Origin: Pseudomonadota bacterium
GTDB taxonomy: Bacteria; Pseudomonadota; Alphaproteobacteria; Caulobacterales; Caulobacteraceae
Reading direction: 5' to 3'
NCBI GenBank assembly: GCA_023412655.1
Contig: JAEYNH010000205.1
Location: 1 to 5,457, forward strand
DNA length: 5,457 nt
Positions 1-5,409 of the stretch are shown here, piece by piece. Each line of letters opens with the position of its first letter. The first letter of the stretch is position 1. The translations under genes were made by a program, and so were the position numbers. A model generated the notes under the pieces. It was given only the letters and a program-made list of their open reading frames with translations. It made no database searches and was not told where the DNA came from.

Positions 1-509
1 ATCTTGCGGGACAGCACCGGACCACCCCGGGCGAGGCACGACTGCTTCACCACGTCACCGGTGTAGAGGAAGCCGGCCTTCACCAGCACCTGGGCCGAGG
101 CCCGGTTGTCGGCGAAGTGCCCCGCCCAGACGGCCTTGCGGCGCCACTCCGCCGCCAGCCAGCCGAGGGCGGCCTTCAGCGCCTCGGTGGCGTAGCCGCG
201 GCCCCAGAAGGGGCGGCCCAGCCAGTAGCCCACCTCGGGGCGGCCCGGCTGCGTCTCGGAGAAGCCGATCATGCCGATGAAGCCGAACTCCCGGTGCTCA
301 ATGGCGAACCTGGGCTCGCGCCCGTCCGCGGCGCGCCCGAGGAAGGCATCGGCGTCGGCGGCGGTGTAGGGATGGGGCATGCGCGAGAGCATCCCGGCCA
401 CGCCCGGATCGTCGGCCAGCCGGCGCAGTTCGGCCGCGTCCGAGATCACCGGCCGGCGCAGGACCAGCCTGTCGGTTCCGACGGCGGGCGTCGTTTCCAT
501 GGCGCACAT
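1..509 (-). CDS. GNAT family N-acetyltransferase (RimJ/RimL-like), C-terminus cut by window edge
   Basis: This enzyme probably transfers an acetyl group from acetyl-CoA to an amine; the acceptor cannot be told from sequence. The 169 visible residues show the standard GNAT order. An N-terminal strand TDRLVLRRP is at residues 12-20. A Pro-Glu-Val-Gly-Tyr-Trp strand is at 91-96. The acetyl-CoA pyrophosphate loop WGRGYATEAL is at 102-111. The late motif DNRASAQVLVKAGF is at 134-147. This is the Acetyltransf_3 pattern of RimJ/RimL-like proteins, usually about 170-190 aa, so only a few residues are missing. I chose the ATG at 509-507 because GGAGG lies 8 bases upstream; a second in-frame ATG at 500-498 is too far from it. 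The gene follows rpmA on the same strand, separated by an intrinsic terminator ending 39 bases before this start, so expression may need read-through. No independent promoter is obvious. Family assignment is firm; substrate unknown. Confidence 0.9.
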   Translation of the reverse strand, partial: MCAMETTPAVGTDRLVLRRPVISDAAELRRLADDPGVAGMLSRMPHPYTAADADAFLGRAADGREPRFAIEHREFGFIGMIGFSETQPGRPEVGYWLGRPFWGRGYATEALKAALGWLAAEWRRKAVWAGHFADNRASAQVLVKAGFLYTGDVVKQSCLARGGPVLSRK

Positions 510-548
510 CTCTCTACCCTCCCGGCCCCGTCGTTGATCGCGAGGCCC

Positions 549-588
549 AAAACGAAAGCGGGGAGCCCGGCTGACCGGACTCCCCGCT
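549..588 (-). terminator. Rho-independent terminator after rplU-rpmA
   Basis: Read on the minus strand, a perfect 9-bp stem (AGCGGGGAG, 588-580, with CTCCCCGCT, 565-557) continues inward through one mismatch into four CCGG pairs and closes with a TCAG loop. It is followed at once by TTTCGTTTT (557-549). The plus-strand side has no T-tract, so it acts in the rpmA direction. It lies about 60 bases after the rpmA stop and just ahead of the GNAT gene. Structure seen by eye; folding energy not computed. Confidence 0.82.
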
Positions 589-603
589 AGGATCGTCATG
601 TCC

Positions 604-648
604 GGTCCGCCTCAGATGGAGTGGCGGACCAGAGGAAGGAGGTCCGCC
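604..648 (-). repeat. Three 8-bp arms forming mutually exclusive hairpins after rpmA
   Basis: GGTCCGCC occurs at 604-611 and again at 641-648. Its exact complement GGCGGACC lies between them at 623-630. The middle arm can therefore pair with either flank, giving a stem with a 10- or 11-base loop. The first arm on the transcript begins at the last base of the rpmA TAG stop. Neither hairpin is followed by a T-tract, so these are not simple terminators. They could stabilise the 3' end of the mRNA or modulate the terminator downstream; that role is inference. Confidence 0.6.
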
Positions 649-926
649 TATTCGGCAGCGATCACCTTCTGCTCGGCCGGCACCACGGTCGCGTAGGTGC
701 GGTTGTTGCGCTTGGTGACGAACTTCACCGCGCCGGTGACGAGCGCGAAGAGGGTATGGTCCTTGCCCATGCCCACGCCTTCGCCCGGCCAGAACTTGGT
801 GCCGCGCTGACGCACGATGATGCTGCCGGCGTTGATGGCTTCGCCGCCGAACTTCTTCACGCCGAGACGGCGGCCCGCGGAGTCGCGCCCGTTGCGCGAG
901 GAGCCGCCAGATTTCTTGTGAGCCAT
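648..926 (-). CDS. rpmA: 50S ribosomal protein L27
   Basis: L27 is a component of the large ribosomal subunit whose N-terminal tail reaches towards the peptidyl-transferase centre. The 92-aa product has the normal bacterial length and opens with the classic MAHKKSGGSSRNGRDSAGRRLGVKKFGG. It continues with the conserved GSIIVRQRGTKFWPG (34-48), then VGMGKDHTLFAL (51-62). The N-terminus starts directly at MAHKK, without the cleavable extension seen in Firmicutes. The ATG is preceded by AGGAG six bases upstream, and the stop is TAG. It lies 34 bases after rplU on the same strand, the usual L21-L27 pairing, and is probably co-transcribed with it from the promoter at 1676-1703. A terminator follows. 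In many bacteria the GTPase gene obgE lies just beyond; here only a GNAT gene is visible. Identification is very secure. Confidence 0.98.
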   Translation of the reverse strand: MAHKKSGGSSRNGRDSAGRRLGVKKFGGEAINAGSIIVRQRGTKFWPGEGVGMGKDHTLFALVTGAVKFVTKRNNRTYATVVPAEQKVIAAE

Positions 927-960
927 TGTGTGCTCCTACTCTCTCTTGATGGCGGGCCGA

Positions 961-1596
961 TTACTCGGCGGCGCCTTCGTCCTTCTTCGGGGCCTTCTTG
1001 GCGGCGGCCTTCTTCGGCGCAGCCTTGGCTTCGGTTTCAACCGGGGCGTTGACCTCGGCCGAGGCCATCGCTTCCTTCACCGCCGGATCCTCGGCCACCT
1101 CTTCGGCGGTCTTGGCCTTGGGCGCAGCCTTCTTGGCGGCCTTCGGGGCGGTCGCTTCAGCGGCCGCCGCGGCGATGGCGTTCTTCGGCTTGTTCAGGGT
1201 GGCGAAGTCCAGGCCACGGGCGCGGGCGTCCAGCTCGGCCTTGGTGGTCAGGTCGACCTTGCCGTCCCACTTGGTCTCCTTACCGCCGGCGGTGATGCCG
1301 GTGACGCGCAGGACCGTCTCGGCCTGGCGGTGGCCGCGGGTGCGGCGATAGCCCTGGCGGCGGATCTTCTTGAAGATCTTAACCTTCTCGCCCTTGCGGG
1401 TTTCGATCAGGGTCGCGGCGACCGAAGCGCCATCCACGAGCGGCGCGCCCACCGTGACGGCGTCGCCGTCACCCAGCAGCAGCACCTCGCCGAAGGCGAC
1501 GTTCGCGCCCGGCTCACCATCCAGCTTTTCGACGATCAGCAGGTCGCCGGGCTGGACCCGGTATTGCTTGCCGCCGGTCTTGATCACCGCGTACAT
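961..1596 (-). CDS. rplU: 50S ribosomal protein L21 with long Ala/Lys-rich C-terminal extension
   Basis: L21 is a large-subunit protein that binds 23S rRNA. Residues 1-102 form the complete L21 domain: the start MYAVIKTGGKQYRV, and the signature KIFKKIRRQGYRRTRGHRQAETVLRVTGI at about 73-101. The whole protein is 211 aa, about twice the usual length of roughly 103 aa. Residues 103-136 form a linker rich in charged residues. From about 139 the tail is low-complexity Ala/Lys/Glu/Pro with AAPK and KKAAAKKAPKK runs, ending DEGAAE. Alphaproteobacterial L21 proteins often carry such tails (from memory). The tail probably is disordered and may contact RNA or help assembly; this is inference. The ATG has only a weak AAGG ribosome site about 9 bases upstream. 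It is first in the rplU-rpmA unit with its own promoter and a leader of about 70 bases. The stop is TAA at 963-961. Confidence 0.97.
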   Translation of the reverse strand: MYAVIKTGGKQYRVQPGDLLIVEKLDGEPGANVAFGEVLLLGDGDAVTVGAPLVDGASVAATLIETRKGEKVKIFKKIRRQGYRRTRGHRQAETVLRVTGITAGGKETKWDGKVDLTTKAELDARARGLDFATLNKPKNAIAAAAAEATAPKAAKKAAPKAKTAEEVAEDPAVKEAMASAEVNAPVETEAKAAPKKAAAKKAPKKDEGAAE

Positions 1597-1675
1597 CGTT
1601 GCGCGCCTTTGTATTTCTTCTTGATTGAAAGCGTGTTTGCGCCCGCGGGCAGGCCCGTGGACGCAAGGAGGCGCG

Positions 1676-1703
1676 GTTATACAGGCGGGCGGCGGAGAGT
1701 CAA
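1676..1703 (-). promoter_or_regulatory. Sigma70-type promoter for rplU-rpmA
   Basis: On the minus strand TTGACT (1703-1698) is separated by 16 bases from TATAAC (1681-1676), close to both housekeeping consensus boxes. Transcription would start near 1669, giving an untranslated leader of about 70 bases before the rplU ATG. The promoter begins only 12 bases beyond the stop of the DUF2726 gene, so rplU-rpmA has its own start. The leader has a possible imperfect stem, CCACGGG with CCCGCGG around 1644-1661, too weak to call a regulatory RNA. Confidence 0.75.
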
Positions 1704-1715
1704 CGGCGGCGGCGT

Positions 1716-2393
1716 CTAGGTGAGCGCGTCCCGCGGCGGCCGCGCCCCGGCCCGGGCGAGCTCGGCCCGGACGCCGCCGGCCAGCCGGTCGATCTCTCGA
1801 GCCACGTCGGCCGGTCCATGATCAGGCGTCACCTCCACATAGCGGATCCCGGCCTTGCGCAAGGCCTCCTTCTTCACCGCGTCGCGGGCGGGCGCGGTCC
1901 CGCCGACGTAATGGCCCGTCCCCTGGTGCTCGAAGGCGGCCAGGGGGCGGCCGTCGCGCGTGACGACGAGCACGTCCACGCGCTTGGCGTTGATCGACCG
2001 GAAGGCGGCTTCGTCCGAGCTGGAGAGGATCTCGCCCAGGCTGACCTGGGCCATCACCCGCCAGGCGAGACGCCGCTCGGCGATGGCCCGCTCCGCCGCT
2101 TCGAAGACCTTGGCCTCGCCCCGGTTGAGAAGACGCCGGGCGGCGAAGTCGGCGGACATGACCAGCCGAAGCTGCTCGGCCGCGTCGAGCGGTGCGGCGA
2201 ACGGCCGCCCGTCGCGGCGGAAGGGCGTCATGCGCGCCTTGCCCCGGCCGGGCGCCTCGCCCCGCTCGGGCGTCAGGCTCCTGCGCCGGGCAGCCCGCGC
2301 CGCCGCCCTGCGGCCGCGTTCCATATACATGCCCATCAGACCGGCGGCAGAGGCCGCCGCCACGACGATCAGGTCGGACGTATCCAGGATCAT
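1716..2393 (-). CDS. DUF2726 domain protein with N-terminal membrane anchor
   Basis: The function is unknown. The 225-aa product begins with a hydrophobic segment (about residues 8-24) followed by an Arg-rich stretch (26-38), as expected for a membrane anchor with the bulk in the cytoplasm. Residues 40-70 are probably a flexible linker. From about 87 to 190 it matches my memory of DUF2726: RLLNRGEAKVF, then WRVMAQVSLGEIL, then KRVDVLVV, then the AFEHQG strand, and VKKEALRKAGIRYVEV. DUF2726 resembles PD-(D/E)XK nuclease-like folds. The candidate acidic residues D140 and E155 are present, but the third position of the E-x-K/Q element is Q157, so activity is uncertain. The start ATG at 2393-2391 has GGGAG seven bases upstream; an upstream ATG at 2438 would read through a palindrome and is unlikely. 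It is co-directional with the 55-aa gene (76-base gap) and with rplU, but rplU has its own promoter. Confidence 0.8.
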   Translation of the reverse strand: MILDTSDLIVVAAASAAGLMGMYMERGRRAAARAARRRSLTPERGEAPGRGKARMTPFRRDGRPFAAPLDAAEQLRLVMSADFAARRLLNRGEAKVFEAAERAIAERRLAWRVMAQVSLGEILSSSDEAAFRSINAKRVDVLVVTRDGRPLAAFEHQGTGHYVGGTAPARDAVKKEALRKAGIRYVEVTPDHGPADVAREIDRLAGGVRAELARAGARPPRDALT

Positions 2394-2403
2394 GCCCGCT
2401 CTC

Positions 2404-2445
2404 CCACAATCGCAGCGATTGTGGCGCAGGCTTCCCAACCTGCGC
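2404..2445. repeat. Two abutting perfect hairpins, probable dispersed intergenic repeat
   Basis: CCACAATCG (2404-2412) and CGATTGTGG (2416-2424) are perfect 9-bp inverted arms around CAG. GCGCAGG (2424-2430) and CCTGCGC (2439-2445) are perfect 7-bp arms around an 8-base loop, sharing base 2424 with the first hairpin. The pair fills most of the gap between the 55-aa gene and the DUF2726 gene, and the first hairpin overlaps the left end of the DUF2726 ribosome site (GGGAG, 2405-2401). No T-tract follows on either strand. The form suits a REP-like element or an operator; copy number in the genome is not visible here. Confidence 0.6.
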
Positions 2446-2469
2446 GTTAAGCGGCGTGGTGAACGGGAC

Positions 2470-2637
2470 TTAGCTCTTCTTCATCCAGGGCTTGGATTTG
2501 GACGAGGAGGCGTGGGCGGCGGCGCGCTCGCTGTGCTGCTCGGCTCCGGGACGCTGCTGGGCGGCCTGGGCCGCCTTTTTCAGGCGCAGGGCCTTCTGCA
2601 TCGGGGTCTCGGCCTTGCCGGCGGGGTGATCGCTCAT
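2470..2637 (-). CDS. Conserved small basic protein, 55 aa
   Basis: The function is unknown. The 55-aa product starts MSDHPAGKAETPMQKALRL and ends SSSKSKPWMKKS. The middle (about residues 12-30) is an Ala/Gln/Lys helix with MQKALRLKKAAQAAQQ. The last dozen residues are Ser/Lys-rich with a single Trp. I recall similar short alphaproteobacterial proteins with a TPMQKALRLK start and a KPWMKK end, which supports it being a real gene, but this was not searched. Codon use fits the neighbours, with G or C in nearly every third position. The ribosome site is weak (a TAGG about 10 bases upstream). It starts 25 bases after the MAPEG stop and is probably co-transcribed with that gene. It is soluble, with no signal peptide or membrane segment. 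A longer overlapping reading in another minus frame (2653-2447) has no comparable features. Confidence 0.75.
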   Translation of the reverse strand: MSDHPAGKAETPMQKALRLKKAAQAAQQRPGAEQHSERAAAHASSSKSKPWMKKS

Positions 2638-2662
2638 CCCGCCAGCCTAACACGTCCCGCAG

Positions 2663-3100
<438 letters not shown>

Positions 3101-3210
3101 AACCCTCCCCAGGATGTCCGTATCGTTGTTCGCCAAACATGGGCCCAAAAGCTTGGCCGTGACCAGAGGGCGATTGCGGTGGGAAGAGCTGCAACAGGAG
3201 AACACCGTCC
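3101..3210. other. Divergent intergenic region between MAPEG and rhtA-like genes
   Basis: This 110-base gap must carry promoters for both directions. It is less GC-rich than its flanks. I see no box pair close to consensus on either strand; a poor minus-strand candidate is TTGGGC near 3145 with CGATAC near 3122. The palindromes GGGCCC and AAGCTT lie around 3141-3155. The ribosome sites for both flanking genes lie at its two ends. Nothing else is supported. Confidence 0.4.
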
Positions 3211-4101
3211 GTGGCTGACCGTCACCCCGCCTGGCCCTCGGGCCTGATCCTGCCGCTGGCGGCGCTGACCGGAGCCATGGCCGCCTTCCAGGGCGGGGCG
3301 GCCCTGGCCAAGGGGCTGTTCCCGGCTGTGGGGCCGGAGGGCGCGGCGGCGCTGCGCATCGGCCTGGGGGCTCTGATGCTGTTGGTCCTGGGACGGCCCT
3401 GGCGGGCCTGGCCGGGGCGGGCCTCGGCCCTGCCGCTGCTGGGACTGGGCGTGTCGGTGGCGGGGGTGATCCTGTTCTTCTATCAGGCCATGGCGCGCCT
3501 GCCGCTGGGGGTGGCCATCTCGCTGCAGTTCCTGGGACCGCTGAGCGTGGCGGTGCTGGGCTCACGGCGGTGGGGCGACCTGGCCTGGGCGGCCATGGCG
3601 GCGGCCGGCGTCTGGCTGCTGGTGGGCCGCTCGGGGCTGTCGGGCGACCTCGACCCCGTGGGGGTGGGCTTCGGCCTCTGCGCCGGCGCCTGCTGGGCGG
3701 TCTACATCCTGGTGGGGCGGCGGGTGAGCGGCAGCTATGGCGTGGCTGCAGCCAGCCTGTCGGTGGCGATCGCCGCGGTGGTGGTGCTGCCCGTGGGCCT
3801 GGCCCGCGCCGGATCCGGCCTGTTCGACCCGGCCATCCTGCCCTACGCCCTGGCGGTGGCCCTGCTCTCCACGGCCGTCCCCTTCACCCTGGAGTTCTTC
3901 GCCATGCCGCGGATGCCGGCGCAGACCTTCGCGGTGTTCACCAGCCTGGAGCCGGCGTTCGGCGTGCTGGCGGGCCTGGTGCTGCTGCGCGAACAGCTGA
4001 GCCCGGGACAGATCACCGGGGTCGGCCTGGTGGTGGGCGCGGCGGCCGCTTCCTCCTGGTCCAGCGCCGCCCGGGAGCCGGTGGAAGCGTCGCCGGACTG
4101 A
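3211..4101 (+). CDS. rhtA: EamA/DMT family exporter, RhtA-like (threonine/homoserine efflux type)
   Basis: This is a ten-helix inner-membrane exporter of the drug/metabolite transporter superfamily. At 296 aa it matches the length of E. coli RhtA (295 aa), which exports threonine and homoserine. Shared blocks recalled from that protein are FQGGAALAKGLFPAVG (26-41), GVAISLQFLGPLSVA (100-114), GACWAVYILVG (159-169), LLSTAVPFTLEFFAM (218-232), and TSLEPAFGVLAGLVLL (244-259). The two EamA repeats span about 12-138 and 149-283. The start is GTG at 3211, ten bases after AGGAG; no in-frame ATG nearby would keep the first helix. The C-terminal tail is short and hydrophilic. It is divergent from the MAPEG gene and is followed by a 67-aa gene after 50 bases. 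Family and RhtA-like subgroup are well supported; the actual substrate is inferred, and other amino acids or metabolites are possible. Confidence 0.85.
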   Translation: MADRHPAWPSGLILPLAALTGAMAAFQGGAALAKGLFPAVGPEGAAALRIGLGALMLLVLGRPWRAWPGRASALPLLGLGVSVAGVILFFYQAMARLPLGVAISLQFLGPLSVAVLGSRRWGDLAWAAMAAAGVWLLVGRSGLSGDLDPVGVGFGLCAGACWAVYILVGRRVSGSYGVAAASLSVAIAAVVVLPVGLARAGSGLFDPAILPYALAVALLSTAVPFTLEFFAMPRMPAQTFAVFTSLEPAFGVLAGLVLLREQLSPGQITGVGLVVGAAAASSWSSAAREPVEASPD

Positions 4102-4151
4102 CGGTTGCGTGAGGGCAGGAACCCGCGAGCGGCCAAGCTCGTTGGGAAGGC

Positions 4152-4355
4152 ATGACCAGGGCAGAAACCTATCTCAAGCATGCCGCCGAAGCCGAGGCCT
4201 TGGCGGCCCGGGCGCAGAGCCTCGCGGGGCGCCTGCGCTGCCTCGATCTCGCCGAAGGCTACCGCGCCCTTGCCGAGCGCATGCAGGCCATCGCCGCCGA
4301 GCCGCGGAGCTGGTCTGGCCCGACGCGGGGCGCCGAGGACCGGCATCCGGCCTAG
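4152..4355 (+). CDS. Small helical hypothetical protein, 67 aa
   Basis: The function is unknown. The 67-aa product, starting MTRAETYLKHAAEAEALAARA, is predicted by eye as two amphipathic helices (about 4-25 and 27-48) rich in Ala, Glu, Arg and Leu, then a polar tail ending EDRHPA. Short alphaproteobacterial proteins with an AExYLxxAAEAExLA start followed by a second LAExYRxLAxxM helix are common, to my memory, and this layout matches. There is no signal peptide or membrane segment. The ribosome site is tight, with GGGAAGG ending two bases before the ATG. It lies between the exporter (50-base gap) and osmC (68-base gap) on the same strand, so co-transcription is possible. The frame has strong G/C bias in third positions. 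Other frames over the same bases are open too but give Pro/Arg-rich products with no recognisable pattern. It is moderately likely to be real. Confidence 0.62.
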   Translation: MTRAETYLKHAAEAEALAARAQSLAGRLRCLDLAEGYRALAERMQAIAAEPRSWSGPTRGAEDRHPA

Positions 4356-4423
4356 CCGAGTCGCCAGGGGGACGCCGCGGCGCCATGGTGGGCTCCTCAC
4401 TCTTCTGAAGACGGGAGCGACCA

Positions 4424-4849
4424 ATGATCCGTAAGGCGAGTGCTTTCTGGCAGGGTACGGGCCGGGACGGCGGAGGCGCGCTGACCTCCGGTTCGGGCGT
4501 CTTGTCCGACACCCCGTACAGCTTCAAGACCCGCTTCGAGGGCGACCCGGGGACCAACCCCGAGGAGCTGATCGCCGCGGCCCACGCCGGCTGCTTCACC
4601 ATGGCCCTGGCCTTCGGCCTCCAGCGGGCCGGGTTCACGCCGGAGGAGCTGCGCACCGAGGCGGCGGTCTCGCTCGACCAGGACGGACCCGGCTTCAAGA
4701 TCACCAAGTCGGCGCTCACCCTGCGGGCGCGGGTGCCGGGGCTGGACGCCGAGACCTTCGAGGAGCTGGCCCGGGACGCCGAGCAGAACTGTCCGGTCTC
4801 CAAGGTGCTGAACGCCGAGATCACCCTGGACGCTGCCCTCGAGAGCTGA
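4424..4849 (+). CDS. osmC: OsmC family organic hydroperoxide peroxidase
   Basis: OsmC is a cytoplasmic thiol peroxidase that reduces organic hydroperoxides using a pair of cysteines. The 141-aa product matches E. coli OsmC in length and pattern throughout. It has SGVLSDTPYSFKTRFEG (24-40), then GTNPEELIAAAHAGCFTMAL (43-62), GFTPEELRTEAAVSLD (70-85), GFKITKSAL (90-98), and NCPVSKVLNAEITLD (122-136). The catalytic cysteine is C57 in the AGC helix and the resolving cysteine is C123 in NCPVSK. R37 and E47/E48 occupy the positions of the supporting Arg and Glu. This is the OsmC subgroup rather than Ohr, judging by the TNPEELI and NCPVS blocks. The ATG is six bases after GGGAG. It follows the 67-aa gene after 68 bases. 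No clear terminator follows, so transcription may continue into the lipoprotein gene at 4936. No OhrR-like repressor gene is in the window. Confidence 0.95.
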   Translation: MIRKASAFWQGTGRDGGGALTSGSGVLSDTPYSFKTRFEGDPGTNPEELIAAAHAGCFTMALAFGLQRAGFTPEELRTEAAVSLDQDGPGFKITKSALTLRARVPGLDAETFEELARDAEQNCPVSKVLNAEITLDAALES

Positions 4850-4935
4850 GCGCGGGCCGGGGCGGAACCGGAACCGCGTCTGTGCGCTCAAGCTTCGCCG
4901 TCGGGAAGGTCGGCGGCGATCAGGAGAAAACGTCC

Positions 4936-5212
4936 ATGCGTTCCGGATATGCGATCCTCGCCGCCGCGGCGCTTGCCCTCGGCGCCTGCGAAAGCCAGGC
5001 CGACCGTACGGCCGAGCGCCAGTCGGACGCCATCGAAGCTGAAGGCGAACGCCAGGCCGACGCCCTCGAGGCCCAGGCGGACGCCGCCCGGCGGGCGGGC
5101 GATCATGCCGGCGCGACGGCCCTGGAGGCGCAGGCCGACGCGGCGGAGGACGCCGGCGCGGCCCGCGCCGACGCCGTCGAACGGTCGGCGGGCCGCAAGG
5201 ACTGCCGCGTAG
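4936..5212 (+). pseudogene. Small Ala/Asp/Gln-repeat lipoprotein; reading frame lacks a stop before the terminator
   Basis: The first 90 or so codons look genuine. AGGAG lies nine bases before the ATG. A short signal peptide ends in the lipobox L-G-A-C (15-18), so C18 should be lipidated and the protein held in the envelope. The rest is a helix built of loosely repeated units such as ERQADALEAQADAA (38-51) and ALEAQADAAEDAG (62-74), with strong coiled-coil character and almost no aromatic residues. After about R91 the composition and codon use change (PAWPPVWP, then AGA and TTA codons), and there is no stop in this frame to the window end. A TAG one frame over, at 5210-5212, would close it naturally if one base were removed. 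I therefore mark the end there. It may be a true frameshift, a sequence error, or an intact but differently ended gene. A strong terminator follows 46 bases later. Function unknown; a cell-envelope structural role is only a guess. Confidence 0.55.
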
Positions 5213-5258
5213 AGAAGCCTGCCTGGCCGCCAGTCTGGCCGGCGGGAGAGCGCCCAGG

Positions 5259-5297
5259 ACGCCCCGCGGCAGCGCCGAGCCGCGGGGCGTTTCTTTT
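5259..5297 (+). terminator. Strong Rho-independent terminator after the lipoprotein gene
   Basis: A perfect 12-bp stem pairs ACGCCCCGCGGC (5259-5270) with GCCGCGGGGCGT (5279-5290) around an 8-base loop, and runs straight into TTTCTTTT (5290-5297). It is the clearest intrinsic terminator in the window. It ends the plus-strand unit that may include rhtA, the 67-aa gene, osmC and the lipoprotein gene. Its presence inside the open frame at 4936-5457 argues against a fused protein. Confidence 0.9.
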
Positions 5298-5336
5298 GGC
5301 CGGCTTCCTGAGAGCGGCTTGGCCAGATGACCGGAA

Positions 5337-5366
5337 CCTGAACAGGGCGTTTCAGGGTGGGTTCAG
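5337..5366 (+). promoter_or_regulatory. Candidate operator: CTGAA and TTCAG half-sites upstream of last gene
   Basis: CCTGAA (5337-5342) and TTCAGG (5351-5356) form a perfect 6-bp inverted repeat. TTCAG then recurs at 5362-5366, exactly 11 bp after the first TTCAG at 5351-5355. Direct repeats with an 11-bp period are typical of OmpR/PhoB-family response regulators. The last half-site is 44 bases before the ATG at 5410, near where a -35 box would lie if a TTACAA-like -10 (5377-5382 region) is used. Which regulator binds is not known. Confidence 0.45.
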
Positions 5367-5409
5367 TCGGCGACCCTTACAAAGGCTCCAACGCACAAGG
5401 AGCTACCCC

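Noticed and set aside
298..507. Minus-strand 69-aa frame overlapping the GNAT start
   Set aside because: Arg-rich translation in the wrong frame of the GNAT gene; the GNAT frame has the family motifs and a good ribosome site.
117..590. Plus-strand open frame opposite the GNAT gene and terminator
   Set aside because: The product is Pro/Arg/Gly-rich with no recognisable pattern, while the minus strand encodes a clear GNAT domain over the same bases.
928..1719. Plus-strand frames of 263, 117 and 84 aa opposite rplU
   Set aside because: They are complementary-strand shadows of an Ala/Lys-rich GC-biased gene. L21 on the minus strand is certain.
2394..2438. Upstream ATG at 2438 as start of the DUF2726 gene
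   Set aside because: The added 15 residues are read from the hairpin repeat and the ribosome site fits the ATG at 2393.
3101..3565. Extended 300-aa version of the MAPEG protein
   Set aside because: The first 155 residues are Pro/Ala/Arg-rich antisense of the exporter gene; the ribosome site and family length support a start at 3100 or 3094.
3570..4112. Alternative plus and minus frames over the rhtA-like gene and beyond (for example 3843-4424 minus)
   Set aside because: No family features, and they conflict with a near full-length RhtA match.
4174..4891. Minus-strand frames of 216 and 164 aa opposite osmC
   Set aside because: The plus strand encodes OsmC with both catalytic cysteines; the minus products are shadows.
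5213..5409. An additional gene between the lipoprotein and the last gene
   Set aside because: The 197 bases hold the terminator and candidate operator only; no frame begins with a ribosome site and shows coding bias.
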